The notes beneath the pieces were generated by a model, which searched no databases, was not told the DNA's origin, and saw only the letters and a list, made by a program, of their open reading frames with translations. From assembly GCA_947259185.1 (NCBI GenBank), contig CAMYKT010000022.1:1-30625 (forward strand): a stretch of 30,625 nt of DNA. The letters run 5' to 3'. This document shows, in pieces, positions 23,754-30,625 of the stretch. The DNA is from an uncultured Methanobacteriaceae archaeon. GTDB taxonomy: Archaea; Methanobacteriota; Methanobacteria; Methanobacteriales; Methanobacteriaceae. How positions within the stretch are numbered: the first letter of the stretch is position 1; each line of letters starts with the position of its first letter. Position numbers and translations under genes: made by a program.

Positions 23754-24251
23754 ATGAAAAACTTTATTAGAATAATACTGGAAGGGACTTACATCAATTT
23801 CAAGAGGATAATTTTTGCCTCAGACCGGGTCACGGATATGGAGCTTCGAAGCAGCATCCTGGAGGGAAGAGTTTTACCTACTGATAAAGTGGCCGATATA
23901 GCATGTATTGGCTGCGCTGGATGCTCTAATGTCTGTCCCACCCAAGCAGTGGAAATGATCGACCTGGAAGAACCGGTAGAGCTCATGGAAGGCTGGGTTA
24001 AAACACAAATACCGGTTCTAAATAGTGAAAAATGCGTAAATTGCTATTACTGTCATGATTTCTGCCCACTATATGCTTTATTTGGAGAAGCAGGAACCAT
24101 ACATCCTAATGATGTCGGTAAAGTTGAATCAGACATTGAAAAACTGCTGGAAAAACCAGTAAAGATATCTGAGGATAAACTGGCTTTTATAGCTCAATTT
24201 TTAGCAGATAAATCCATAATTAAGAAAAAAACAACTAAAAAATCTAGTTAA
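23754..24251 (+). CDS. ehbL: Energy-converting hydrogenase B subunit L (2[4Fe-4S] ferredoxin)
   Basis: A 165-residue protein with two cluster motifs: C51, C54, C57, C61 and C94, C97, C100, C104. The N-terminal 45 residues resemble the NuoI-type subunits that dock on the membrane arm. The tail (about 115-165) is lysine-rich, ending in KKKTTKKSS. It probably passes electrons between the EhbM proximal cluster and EhbK or soluble ferredoxin. Confidence 0.92.
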   Translation: MKNFIRIILEGTYINFKRIIFASDRVTDMELRSSILEGRVLPTDKVADIACIGCAGCSNVCPTQAVEMIDLEEPVELMEGWVKTQIPVLNSEKCVNCYYCHDFCPLYALFGEAGTIHPNDVGKVESDIEKLLEKPVKISEDKLAFIAQFLADKSIIKKKTTKKSS

Positions 24252-24284
24252 TTAAACGTATGTATTAATAATAAGAGGGATCAA

Positions 24285-24731
24285 ATGAGCCTCAAATCAT
24301 ATTCAAGGGCAAGAGCGGTACATGTAATGTTAGTATATACTGGAGGTTGTAATGGATGCGATATAGAAATCGTAAACAGTATACTCTCTCCAAAATACGA
24401 TGCAGAACAATATAAAATCTTTTTAACCTGGAATCCCAGGGAAGCAGATGTACTGGTGGTTACAGGACCGGTTACCAAATTCAATGAAGAACCACTTAAA
24501 AAAATTTATAATGCAATTCCTGAACCAAAAGCAGTAATTGCAGCAGGAGCATGTGCTTTAATGGGAGGGGTTTATAAAAACATTCATGGTGACATACCCT
24601 CAGAAGAGATAATGGGACCGGTGGACAAAATCATACCGGTTGATGCTCGGGTACCGGGTTGTGCAGTACGCCCTGAAGACGTTTTATCCGGGGCTGTTGC
24701 AGCTTTACCCAAGCTACTGGAAGCTAAATAA
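24285..24731 (+). CDS. ehbM: Energy-converting hydrogenase B small subunit
   Basis: A 148-residue NuoB-like [NiFe]-hydrogenase small subunit. The four ligands of the proximal [4Fe-4S] cluster are visible: C22 and C25 (TGGCNGCDIE), C90 (AAGACALMGG) and C126 (RVPGCAVRPEDVL). It is short because group 4 hydrogenases keep only this cluster. A GAGGG ribosome site precedes the ATG. It pairs with EhbN, encoded next. Confidence 0.96.
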   Translation: MSLKSYSRARAVHVMLVYTGGCNGCDIEIVNSILSPKYDAEQYKIFLTWNPREADVLVVTGPVTKFNEEPLKKIYNAIPEPKAVIAAGACALMGGVYKNIHGDIPSEEIMGPVDKIIPVDARVPGCAVRPEDVLSGAVAALPKLLEAK

Positions 24732-24808
24732 TTCTAAATCTTATAATATTTAATAAAAATTTTAATGCGTAAATAATCTAACACCAGAAATATTCAAGGT
24801 GCTTACAA

Positions 24809-25942
24809 ATGGATGAAAATAAAAAATCAAGCGGAAGGAATGTTATTGAGACTGAAATTACCATGGGGCCAGTCCATCCTGCCGCATTAGAACCCTACCG
24901 GGTCAGACTTTTTGTAGAGGATGAAATTGTAAAAGATGCTGAAATAACAGTGGGAGTCAATCACAGGGGTATTGAGCGTATTATGGAAGGACTCCCGGTG
25001 GAAAAGGCTAACAGTTTAACTGAAAAAATTTGCGGAATTTGTTCGAATGTACATATTTGGAATTCTGTCATGGTGGCAGAAAAAGGGCTGGAAATTGAAA
25101 TCCCTGAAAGAGCCAGCTATATCAGGGTTATAATGGGAGAACTGGAAAGATTACATAGCCATCTACTTTACCTGGCCCATGGAAACGAAGTACTGGGACA
25201 TGAAACCTTTGCCATGAGAATTTTTTACATTAGAGAAACTGTCATGGAACTTTTAAGGATGATTGGTGGAAACCGGGTGCAGTACGGTGTTTCTATAATT
25301 GGGGGGGTCAGGCCTCGCTGTGAATTGGATGAAATGCGTATTCAAAAAATAAAAGAAGGTATGGATTTTATTGAAGAAAAAGTAGCTGAATTCGCCGATC
25401 GTTTTGTTTCTGATCCAATGATAATGTCCCGCATAACTGGAGTCTGCCCCATACCTAAAAAAGAAGCCCTGAGACTGGCGGTTTCTGGACCTTCTTTAAG
25501 GGCAACTGGAGTGGATATGGATCTTCGCCGGGATATGGAATGTTATGACCCCTTTGATTTTGATGTAATTACTCTGGAAGGGGGAGATGTTAAGGCTAAT
25601 TTGCTTATGAGGGTTCTGGAAATACCAGAATCCATAAAAATCATCCGTCAAGCTATTAAAAATCTTCCGGGAGGACCTATAACAGACCGTACCTGGGAAA
25701 TGCAGGACACTGGTGTTATAAAAAGCTATGTTGAAGCAGCACGGGGTAGGCTATATCACTCCTACCGGTTAGAGGAGGGCAGGGTTAGAGGTTCCATAGT
25801 TAGAACACCGTCCATGTCCAACATTGGGGCTATGCAGTATGCCTGTATTGGTCATCACATAACTGATGCTCAGCTGGGTATTGTGCAGTGTGACCCCTGC
25901 TTTACCTGCACCGATCGGGCTATACAGATAATCAAGCTTTGA
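24809..25942 (+). CDS. ehbN: Energy-converting hydrogenase B large subunit ([NiFe] catalytic)
   Basis: A 377-residue catalytic subunit of the NuoD/group 4 [NiFe] hydrogenase family. The four nickel-iron ligands are present: C75 and C78 in EKICGICSNVH, and C364 and C367 in CDPCFTCTDR near the C-terminus. Only ten residues follow the last cysteine, so there is no cleavable C-terminal extension and no dedicated maturation protease would be needed, as in several group 4 enzymes. It activates H2 and feeds electrons to EhbM. AAGGTG before the ATG is the ribosome site. Confidence 0.96.
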   Translation: MDENKKSSGRNVIETEITMGPVHPAALEPYRVRLFVEDEIVKDAEITVGVNHRGIERIMEGLPVEKANSLTEKICGICSNVHIWNSVMVAEKGLEIEIPERASYIRVIMGELERLHSHLLYLAHGNEVLGHETFAMRIFYIRETVMELLRMIGGNRVQYGVSIIGGVRPRCELDEMRIQKIKEGMDFIEEKVAEFADRFVSDPMIMSRITGVCPIPKKEALRLAVSGPSLRATGVDMDLRRDMECYDPFDFDVITLEGGDVKANLLMRVLEIPESIKIIRQAIKNLPGGPITDRTWEMQDTGVIKSYVEAARGRLYHSYRLEEGRVRGSIVRTPSMSNIGAMQYACIGHHITDAQLGIVQCDPCFTCTDRAIQIIKL

Positions 25943-26028
25943 ATTAATTAAATATTTAAATCTTTATGAAGTTTATGGGTTAATTGGATAATATCTGGAG
26001 TTTAGGGTTTAATAAGGAGATGAAGTCA

Positions 26029-27027
26029 ATGGAAGCTTCTACTATCATATATTCAACAGCAGCAGTGATTGGAACCATAATCGTGGCATTTATTATAAGC
26101 ATTTGGCTTCCTGGAATTGAGAGAAAGTTTGTCCAGGCTAGAATACAACAAAGAATAGGACCCCCTATTTCCAGCCCGGGTATTATGGCTCCTTTGAAGT
26201 TTTTCTTCAAGGAAACCATAAATCCTAACTCTCCACTCCCCCGGCTGTATAATGCACTTCCTCTGGTGGGAATAATAATAGTATTATTTATATTCCTGTT
26301 CTTGATACCTGAAATGTATTTTTTAACTGCATTAACCAGTATAATTGCCATTGTAGGCCTTTTAAAAATAGAAGAAGTAATATATGTCTTTATGGGTTCT
26401 TTTTCACGATCAATAATGTCTTTAAGCATGCCTTTTCCTGATGTAATAAAAGGCGCCGCACATCCTAACATCAAAAAGTCTTTTTTAGAGGACCTGAGTT
26501 CCCTTAGGGCTTTTAGATTAATTGCATTTGGATCCTTCCCACTATATATTGCTTTATTTGTCCCGGTAGCCATGGCAGGAAGCATTTTCCTGGGGGATAT
26601 TGTAGCTTACCAGCAATTAAATGGACCGGTGCTCTTTTCACTAGCCGGTATTTTAGGAGCCATAGTATATTTCATAGGATACATGATCCTCTTAAATGAG
26701 TATCCCTTCGCCATCTTAAAGACCAAAGCAGATGTAATTGAAGGCCCTTATATGGAATATGCTGCTAAATACAGGTCCTATACTTATTTAACCCGTGGAT
26801 TTCTAATGTTTACTTTAGGGGCACTCTTTTCTGTACTATTCCTGGGCATTCCTCCGAATATTTTAAGCTGGGGCATTCTGGTGAATATTTTAGTGGCTTT
26901 ACTCTTCCCTATTTTAAGTGCATTTATGAGTGCTTTTTCACCTATATTTACCTTTAAACAATTTTATCCGGTAGCAGCAGGTGTTTCCTTATTGGGAGTA
27001 CTGGCTATTTTGGCTACATTTGTATAA
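26029..27027 (+). CDS. ehbO: Energy-converting hydrogenase B subunit O (NuoH-like anchor)
   Basis: A 332-residue membrane protein with about eight TM helices, homologous to NuoH of complex I. It shows the conserved ER-(x)n-QxRxGP segment (WLPGIERKFVQARIQQRIGP), LKFFFKE shortly after, and a later cytoplasmic loop with acidic residues (ADVIEGPYMEYAAKYRS). It anchors EhbM/N to the membrane and starts the ion path. Three in-frame starts exist (TTG 25984, ATG 26020, ATG 26029). AAGGAG at 26014-26019 is too close to 26020 but well placed for 26029, which I chose. Confidence 0.92.
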   Translation: MEASTIIYSTAAVIGTIIVAFIISIWLPGIERKFVQARIQQRIGPPISSPGIMAPLKFFFKETINPNSPLPRLYNALPLVGIIIVLFIFLFLIPEMYFLTALTSIIAIVGLLKIEEVIYVFMGSFSRSIMSLSMPFPDVIKGAAHPNIKKSFLEDLSSLRAFRLIAFGSFPLYIALFVPVAMAGSIFLGDIVAYQQLNGPVLFSLAGILGAIVYFIGYMILLNEYPFAILKTKADVIEGPYMEYAAKYRSYTYLTRGFLMFTLGALFSVLFLGIPPNILSWGILVNILVALLFPILSAFMSAFSPIFTFKQFYPVAAGVSLLGVLAILATFV

Positions 27028-27103
27028 CTTAAGTCCTATAAACTTTATAGTAAATTAATAAAATAGAGCGGGCATATAATAAAAACCTAATTAAGGTGAT
27101 TAA

Positions 27104-27367
27104 ATGAAATTTATAGTTAGAGCTCATCATATTCTGAGTCTAGGTGGCTACATTGTTGAACTAGAATTCCCCTACCGCAATATTATTGTAGTTAACCCCA
27201 CCCCGGAACCCATAAAAATTGAAATCCCTGTTTTTGATGAGGAGTGGATTGAAGAACATCGTAATCTGGGCCTTAAAATAATTCCAGTAAAAGATGAGGA
27301 TAATTATCTGGCCATGTGGCGTAAAGAAAAGGCTAAATTAGAGAAAATAAAAGCAGAATCTGCTTAA
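27104..27367 (+). CDS. ehbP: Energy-converting hydrogenase B subunit P
   Basis: An 87-residue soluble protein with a beta-rich first half (RAHHILSLGGYIVELEFPYRN begins it) and a highly charged helical end. It has no recognised catalytic motif. Name and identity rest on position, sixteenth in the ehb order, and on the protein's general look. An AAGGTG ribosome site lies before the ATG. A run of eight T follows the stop, so the main transcript may end here. Confidence 0.82.
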   Translation: MKFIVRAHHILSLGGYIVELEFPYRNIIVVNPTPEPIKIEIPVFDEEWIEEHRNLGLKIIPVKDEDNYLAMWRKEKAKLEKIKAESA

Positions 27368-27385
27368 CCATTATTTTATATATTA

Positions 27386-27393
27386 TTTTTTTT
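27386..27393 (+). terminator. T-run after ehbP
   Basis: Eight consecutive T, with further T-rich sequence after it, start about 18 bases after the ehbP stop. This could terminate part of the ehb transcription before ehbQ. The gap then holds TATA-like sequences near 27453-27463 and 27471-27484. Confidence 0.4.
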
Positions 27394-27526
27394 AATTTTT
27401 CTTAAATTTAATTTTCATAGACTGAATAATATTTTAAACCAGGATAAGTACTATTAAATATTCATTTTTCTAAAATATTAATATTGAGGATTTATCATAG
27501 TATTCCCTATAGCAGTTGTGATTTAA

Positions 27527-28183
27527 ATGAAAAAATTTGCCATTACCATCAAATCCATTAATAAGCCAGGAGTATTAAGAGATATAACTGAAATGATGGC
27601 TAACTGTGGCATTAATATTAGTTACACTCACCTTTTCGTGGAAAAAGATTATTCTGGATCTATTTATCTGGAACTGGAAGATGTGAATAATATTGATGAA
27701 TTAATAGGTGCCATTAAAAAATCCCCTTCTGTACTGGAAGTGAAAGTTCATCGGTCCCTGGATGAAATATATGGAAAAAGAATCATTATAATTGGTGGTG
27801 GGGCTCAAGTAGCCCATGTTGCTATGGGGGCCATAAGTGAGGCTGATCGCCATAATATACGTGGGGAACGAATAAGTATTGATACCATACCGCTTGTAGG
27901 GGAAATGGAATTGGCAGAAGCCATTTCTGCTGTGGGCAGACTGCCTAGAGTAGGTGCCTTAGTACTGGCCGGATCTCTGATGGGTGGCAAAATAACCGAA
28001 GAAGTAGAAAAGATAAAAAAACAACATTCTGTAGTAATTATAAGTTTATCTATGCCAGGGAGCGTTACTAAAATGGCAGATATGGTGGTTACTGATCCTA
28101 TTCAAGCAGGAGTAATGGCTGTTATGGCTATAGCCGATACTGCAATTTTTGATATAAAAAAAGTAGGGAAAAAAAAGTTTTAA
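27527..28183 (+). CDS. ehbQ: ACT-domain protein, EhbQ
   Basis: A 218-residue soluble protein. Residues 4-74 form an ACT domain (ITIKSINKPGVLRDITEMMA, then SYTHLFVE). ACT domains usually bind amino acids or other small effectors. The second part (about 86-210) begins with RIIIIGGGAQVAHVAMGAI, a nucleotide-binding-like glycine-rich strand, and contains GALVLAGSLMGG and a pattern of repeated small-residue turns. It has no membrane segment and no metal motif, so it looks like a regulator rather than a structural subunit. It is the last gene in the ehb order. A GTGAT ribosome site is present. It converges with the next gene over 14 bases. Confidence 0.8.
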   Translation: MKKFAITIKSINKPGVLRDITEMMANCGINISYTHLFVEKDYSGSIYLELEDVNNIDELIGAIKKSPSVLEVKVHRSLDEIYGKRIIIIGGGAQVAHVAMGAISEADRHNIRGERISIDTIPLVGEMELAEAISAVGRLPRVGALVLAGSLMGGKITEEVEKIKKQHSVVIISLSMPGSVTKMADMVVTDPIQAGVMAVMAIADTAIFDIKKVGKKKF

Positions 28184-28197
28184 ATTTAATACTTTAA

Positions 28198-28473
28198 TTA
28201 GCTCATTTCAATGGCTCTTATTATTCTGCTCGCTGCATTCAATACTTCGGGGTCTTTCACATCTCCGCTTTCTCTGATTTTCAATGCCAGTTGCAGTACT
28301 TTAGATACATCAGCTGGTTTAAGGTTTTCTGCCATTTCCAGGTAAGTTTGCGGACCTTCTTCTTCAACTTGCACCTCTTTTTTGGCCATCATTTCCAGCA
28401 TTACTCTGCAAGCACCCATTACACTTGAATCTTCCATACCTTCACATTTTTTTAAGAGTTCTTCTTGGCTCAT
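28198..28473 (-). CDS. Hypothetical small helical protein
   Basis: A 91-residue acidic soluble protein, predicted mostly helical. Three parts can be seen: an N-terminal helix with two cysteines (C10 and C22, in KKCEG and GACRV), a charged linker (QVEEEG), and a C-terminal helix pair (LKPADVSKVLQLALKIRESG and EVLNAASRIIRAIE). I do not recognise the family. The start is well supported by GGTGAT before the ATG and a TATA-like box near 28517-28530 on the minus strand. It is transcribed alone, convergent with ehbQ. Confidence 0.7.
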   Translation of the reverse strand: MSQEELLKKCEGMEDSSVMGACRVMLEMMAKKEVQVEEEGPQTYLEMAENLKPADVSKVLQLALKIRESGDVKDPEVLNAASRIIRAIEMS

Positions 28474-28607
28474 TTTATCACCGATAATAATGATTATATT
28501 CTATTATTCTTAGAATTTATATTTTGGTATCTTATTCTGACAATTAAAAACATTATTTTAGAATTTTAATTTTCTAATTCAGGCTCTTGCCATCATTTTT
28601 ACTTAAT

Positions 28608-29441
28608 TTATGATAATAGACCACCGTATTCACATGTATTAATATATTCACATGATTCACATTTTCTGGGGTTTATTACAATTTCAGGAGCTTCATTTTC
28701 ATATATAATATTTCTTATTTCATCCATTACCCGAAAAAACCCTTCTCTAATTTCGGAATCTATTATTACAGGTCTTTTCTCTCCTAAAGTAACATATTCA
28801 ACAAAACCCACATTAACATCAGTTTCAAATTCCCTTTCAGTTAAAAGAGCATAAGCAACTACTTCCAGAGCATCAGAATCCCAAACCCCTCTTAAAGGAG
28901 GATTACCATATTTTATTTTCACCGGGAAATAGTTACCATCCATAATTTCTATTTTATCTATTTTACCCACCAGATCCAGATAGCTATCATAAATTAAATA
29001 ACTATTCAAAGAGGGAGGAAACATCATTTCAATTAATTCGCGCCCGGATTTTCGGGTAGTATTCATAATTTTAATTATTTTAAGTGCTAAAATCTCTATT
29101 TCTATTTTTATTCTAGAAGCCCATTCATTTTCCAGCTGTTCCCCAGCATAGCAATCACATAATTGTGTAACGTTTTCTGAAGCATTTTTAATTAAAGAAG
29201 GAATTCCATTTAATAAATTTTCTATAACTTCTTCTTTGTTCATACCTCTTTCCACCGACCACATATTCATTCTAACCATATCCACAAAATCATGATGCAA
29301 GTGCTTGGATATAGTAACTATGGTTCTGGACTTGGACTGGTTTTTGGAATCAGCTAATTTTTTTTCATCATGTACCTGGCTTAATAGTAGTTTATAGGGG
29401 CAGAATAGAAATTGGGATATACAATATACTCTGATGGTCAT
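28608..29441 (-). CDS. Cas4-like PD-(D/E)XK protein with altered active site
   Basis: A 277-residue soluble protein with the Cas4/RecB-like layout: C14 in FCPYK near the N-terminus and C261, C264, C270 (KCESCEYINTC) at the C-terminus, the four ligands of a [4Fe-4S] cluster. The nuclease core shows GKIDKIE (D162), but the PVExK motif reads PVKIK (K175 replaces the glutamate) and the QxxxY motif reads EVVAY (193-197). It is therefore likely weak or inactive as a nuclease, or uses other residues. No CRISPR array or other cas gene is in the window. GGTGAT precedes the ATG. A DNA-repair or purely structural role is possible. Confidence 0.72.
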   Translation of the reverse strand: MTIRVYCISQFLFCPYKLLLSQVHDEKKLADSKNQSKSRTIVTISKHLHHDFVDMVRMNMWSVERGMNKEEVIENLLNGIPSLIKNASENVTQLCDCYAGEQLENEWASRIKIEIEILALKIIKIMNTTRKSGRELIEMMFPPSLNSYLIYDSYLDLVGKIDKIEIMDGNYFPVKIKYGNPPLRGVWDSDALEVVAYALLTEREFETDVNVGFVEYVTLGEKRPVIIDSEIREGFFRVMDEIRNIIYENEAPEIVINPRKCESCEYINTCEYGGLLS

Positions 29442-29512
29442 TTAATCACCTTTTTCCTATTAATTAATAAATTTTTATTACTAAATTTTTAAAAAAAATA
29501 ATATGGTTTTGT

Positions 29513-30625
29513 TCATTCTTCTAAAATTCGGATAAACATACTTTTTTCTTTTATGTCTTTTAATTCATCTATTTTCTTTAAAGCACTCCTTAAATCATTT
29601 TCTGATGCTTTATGCGTCACTATAAAAATAGGTACTGCCGGCCCATCATCGAGTTTTTTCTGGCTTACGGACTCAATACTTATATTAAAATCGCTTAGAA
29701 TGCCTGCTATGGAGTGCAGTACTCCTGGATGATCCAGGGCTTTCAATCTAATATAGTATTTGGATTTTACATTTTCAATACTTTTTAAAGAGGCAGGATT
29801 TTCTTTTAATGGCCCGAAAGGTATTTCTTTTTGCGGATTGTTAATAATGTCCAGACAATCTCCAATTACAGCACTTGCCGTGGGCATACTCCCTGCTCCC
29901 TGGCCATACATCATTACTGGACCCACAGCATCACCTTCAATATAAACTCCATTGAAAACTCCGTTTACTGAGGCTAAAAGGTGGTCTTGAGGAATTAAGG
30001 TGGGATGGACCCTTACTTCCAGCTCATTATCTGTTTTTCTGGAGATACCCAGTAGCTTAATAACATATCCTCGCTCTTCTAGATTAAAAATGATATCTTC
30101 CGGGGTTATATTGCGAATACCCTCTACATGGAATTTTTCTTCTTTTATATATTCTCCAAATCCTAGTATGGTGAGTAGAATTAATTTTTGAGCAGTATCA
30201 TGTCCTTCCACATCAAAAGTTGGGTCTTGTTCTGCATATCCTTTATCTTGGGCTTCATTTAATACTGAATCAAAATTTAAGCCTTCCTGGGTCATTTTAG
30301 TAAGTATGTAATTGGCCGTACCATTTATTATTCCATAGATGGACTGGATATTATTGGCAGCTAGACTCTCATTTAAAGGCTGTAAAAGGGGTATTCCTCC
30401 ACCAACACTTGCTTCGAAGGATATTTTAACCTGATTTTCCTCTGCAGCAGATATAATCTCGTCCCAGTGTTTGGCCAAAAGGGCTTTATTGGCTGTAACC
30501 ACATGCTTACCTTTGTTAAGGGCCTTCAAAATAAAATCAAGAGCGGGTAAATAGCCCCCAATAAGTTCTATAACGATATCTATATCTTCATCTTCCAGAA
30601 TGTCATCTACATTGGTTGATAACTT
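29513..30625 (-). CDS. hom: Homoserine dehydrogenase (5' end outside the window)
   Basis: The visible 370 codons run in frame to the right edge, so the start codon lies beyond 30625; an apparent start at 30529 (TTG) is internal. The visible part begins after the NAD(P)-binding loop, with IVIELIGGYLPAL, then VVTANKALLAKH, EASVGGGIPLL, GIINGTANYILTKM and DVEGHDTAQKL, all strong homoserine dehydrogenase signatures. A C-terminal ACT domain (about the last 75 residues, YYIRLKALDHPGVLHSIAGI onward) suggests feedback control by threonine or a related amino acid. The enzyme reduces aspartate semialdehyde to homoserine on the way to threonine and methionine. Confidence 0.95.
   Translation of the reverse strand, partial: KLSTNVDDILEDEDIDIVIELIGGYLPALDFILKALNKGKHVVTANKALLAKHWDEIISAAEENQVKISFEASVGGGIPLLQPLNESLAANNIQSIYGIINGTANYILTKMTQEGLNFDSVLNEAQDKGYAEQDPTFDVEGHDTAQKLILLTILGFGEYIKEEKFHVEGIRNITPEDIIFNLEERGYVIKLLGISRKTDNELEVRVHPTLIPQDHLLASVNGVFNGVYIEGDAVGPVMMYGQGAGSMPTASAVIGDCLDIINNPQKEIPFGPLKENPASLKSIENVKSKYYIRLKALDHPGVLHSIAGILSDFNISIESVSQKKLDDGPAVPIFIVTHKASENDLRSALKKIDELKDIKEKSMFIRILEE

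Noticed and set aside
25980..26585. 201-codon minus-strand frame inside ehbO
   Set aside because: It is antisense to the clearly conserved NuoH-like gene, has no recognisable motif and no ribosome site; it arises from the codon pattern of the real gene.
28608..29441. Part of a CRISPR-Cas locus
   Set aside because: The protein is Cas4-like, but there is no repeat array and no cas1, cas2 or effector gene within the window; stand-alone Cas4-like proteins are common in archaea.
30527..30529. TTG as the start codon of homoserine dehydrogenase
   Set aside because: The frame continues without a stop to the window edge and the upstream 32 codons encode conserved homoserine dehydrogenase sequence, so the true start is outside the window.

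Overview
The window comes from a hydrogenotrophic methanogenic archaeon of the order Methanobacteriales, most likely Methanobacterium or a close mesophilic relative. The evidence is formylmethanofuran:H4MPT formyltransferase (ftr), a complete 17-gene energy-converting hydrogenase B operon (ehbA to ehbQ) in its canonical order, archaeal TATA-box promoters, GGTGAT/GGAGG ribosome sites, an intron-containing tRNA-Trp, and very AT-rich intergenic DNA.

Layout. Positions 1-318 are non-coding and are followed by tRNA-Cys and an intron-bearing tRNA-Trp whose intron reads as a box C/D methylation guide. Positions 630-6100 hold an MBL-fold hydrolase, a membrane DUF457/YdjM-type protein and a divergent MFS transporter, and then trkH-trkA for potassium uptake. 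Positions 6386-8690 hold a TRAM protein, a structured three-way-junction element, a small metallophosphoesterase and a PAS histidine kinase that lacks the usual phosphoacceptor histidine. Positions 8967-15000 hold ftr, a two-TM potassium channel with an RCK domain and a triplicated C-terminal unit, a bifunctional NAD(P)H-hydrate repair enzyme, a BofA-like membrane protein and argG. Positions 15356-17367 hold an M14-type zinc hydrolase, a second DUF457 protein and a PsiE-like membrane protein.

Positions 17697-28183 are the ehb cluster. EhbA-J are Mrp-antiporter-like and other small membrane subunits, EhbK is a polyferredoxin with 14 cluster motifs, EhbL is a 2[4Fe-4S] ferredoxin, EhbM/EhbN are the hydrogenase small and large subunits, EhbO is the NuoH-like anchor, EhbP is a small soluble protein and EhbQ is an ACT-domain protein. 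By established knowledge of the family, Ehb uses an ion gradient to drive H2-dependent reduction of low-potential ferredoxin for anabolic CO2 fixation. Two unannotated short reading frames (38 and 39 codons) sit either side of ehbF, overlap its start and stop, and faintly resemble each other.

Positions 28198-30625 (minus strand) hold a small hypothetical protein, a Cas4-like nuclease-fold protein with altered active-site residues, and the 3' part of homoserine dehydrogenase, which runs off the window. No CRISPR array, insertion sequence or prophage was seen. The strongest candidates for something undescribed are the triplicated channel domain, the small frames around ehbF, the three-way-junction element at 6672-6738, and the two enzymes (kinase and Cas4-like) with missing catalytic residues.
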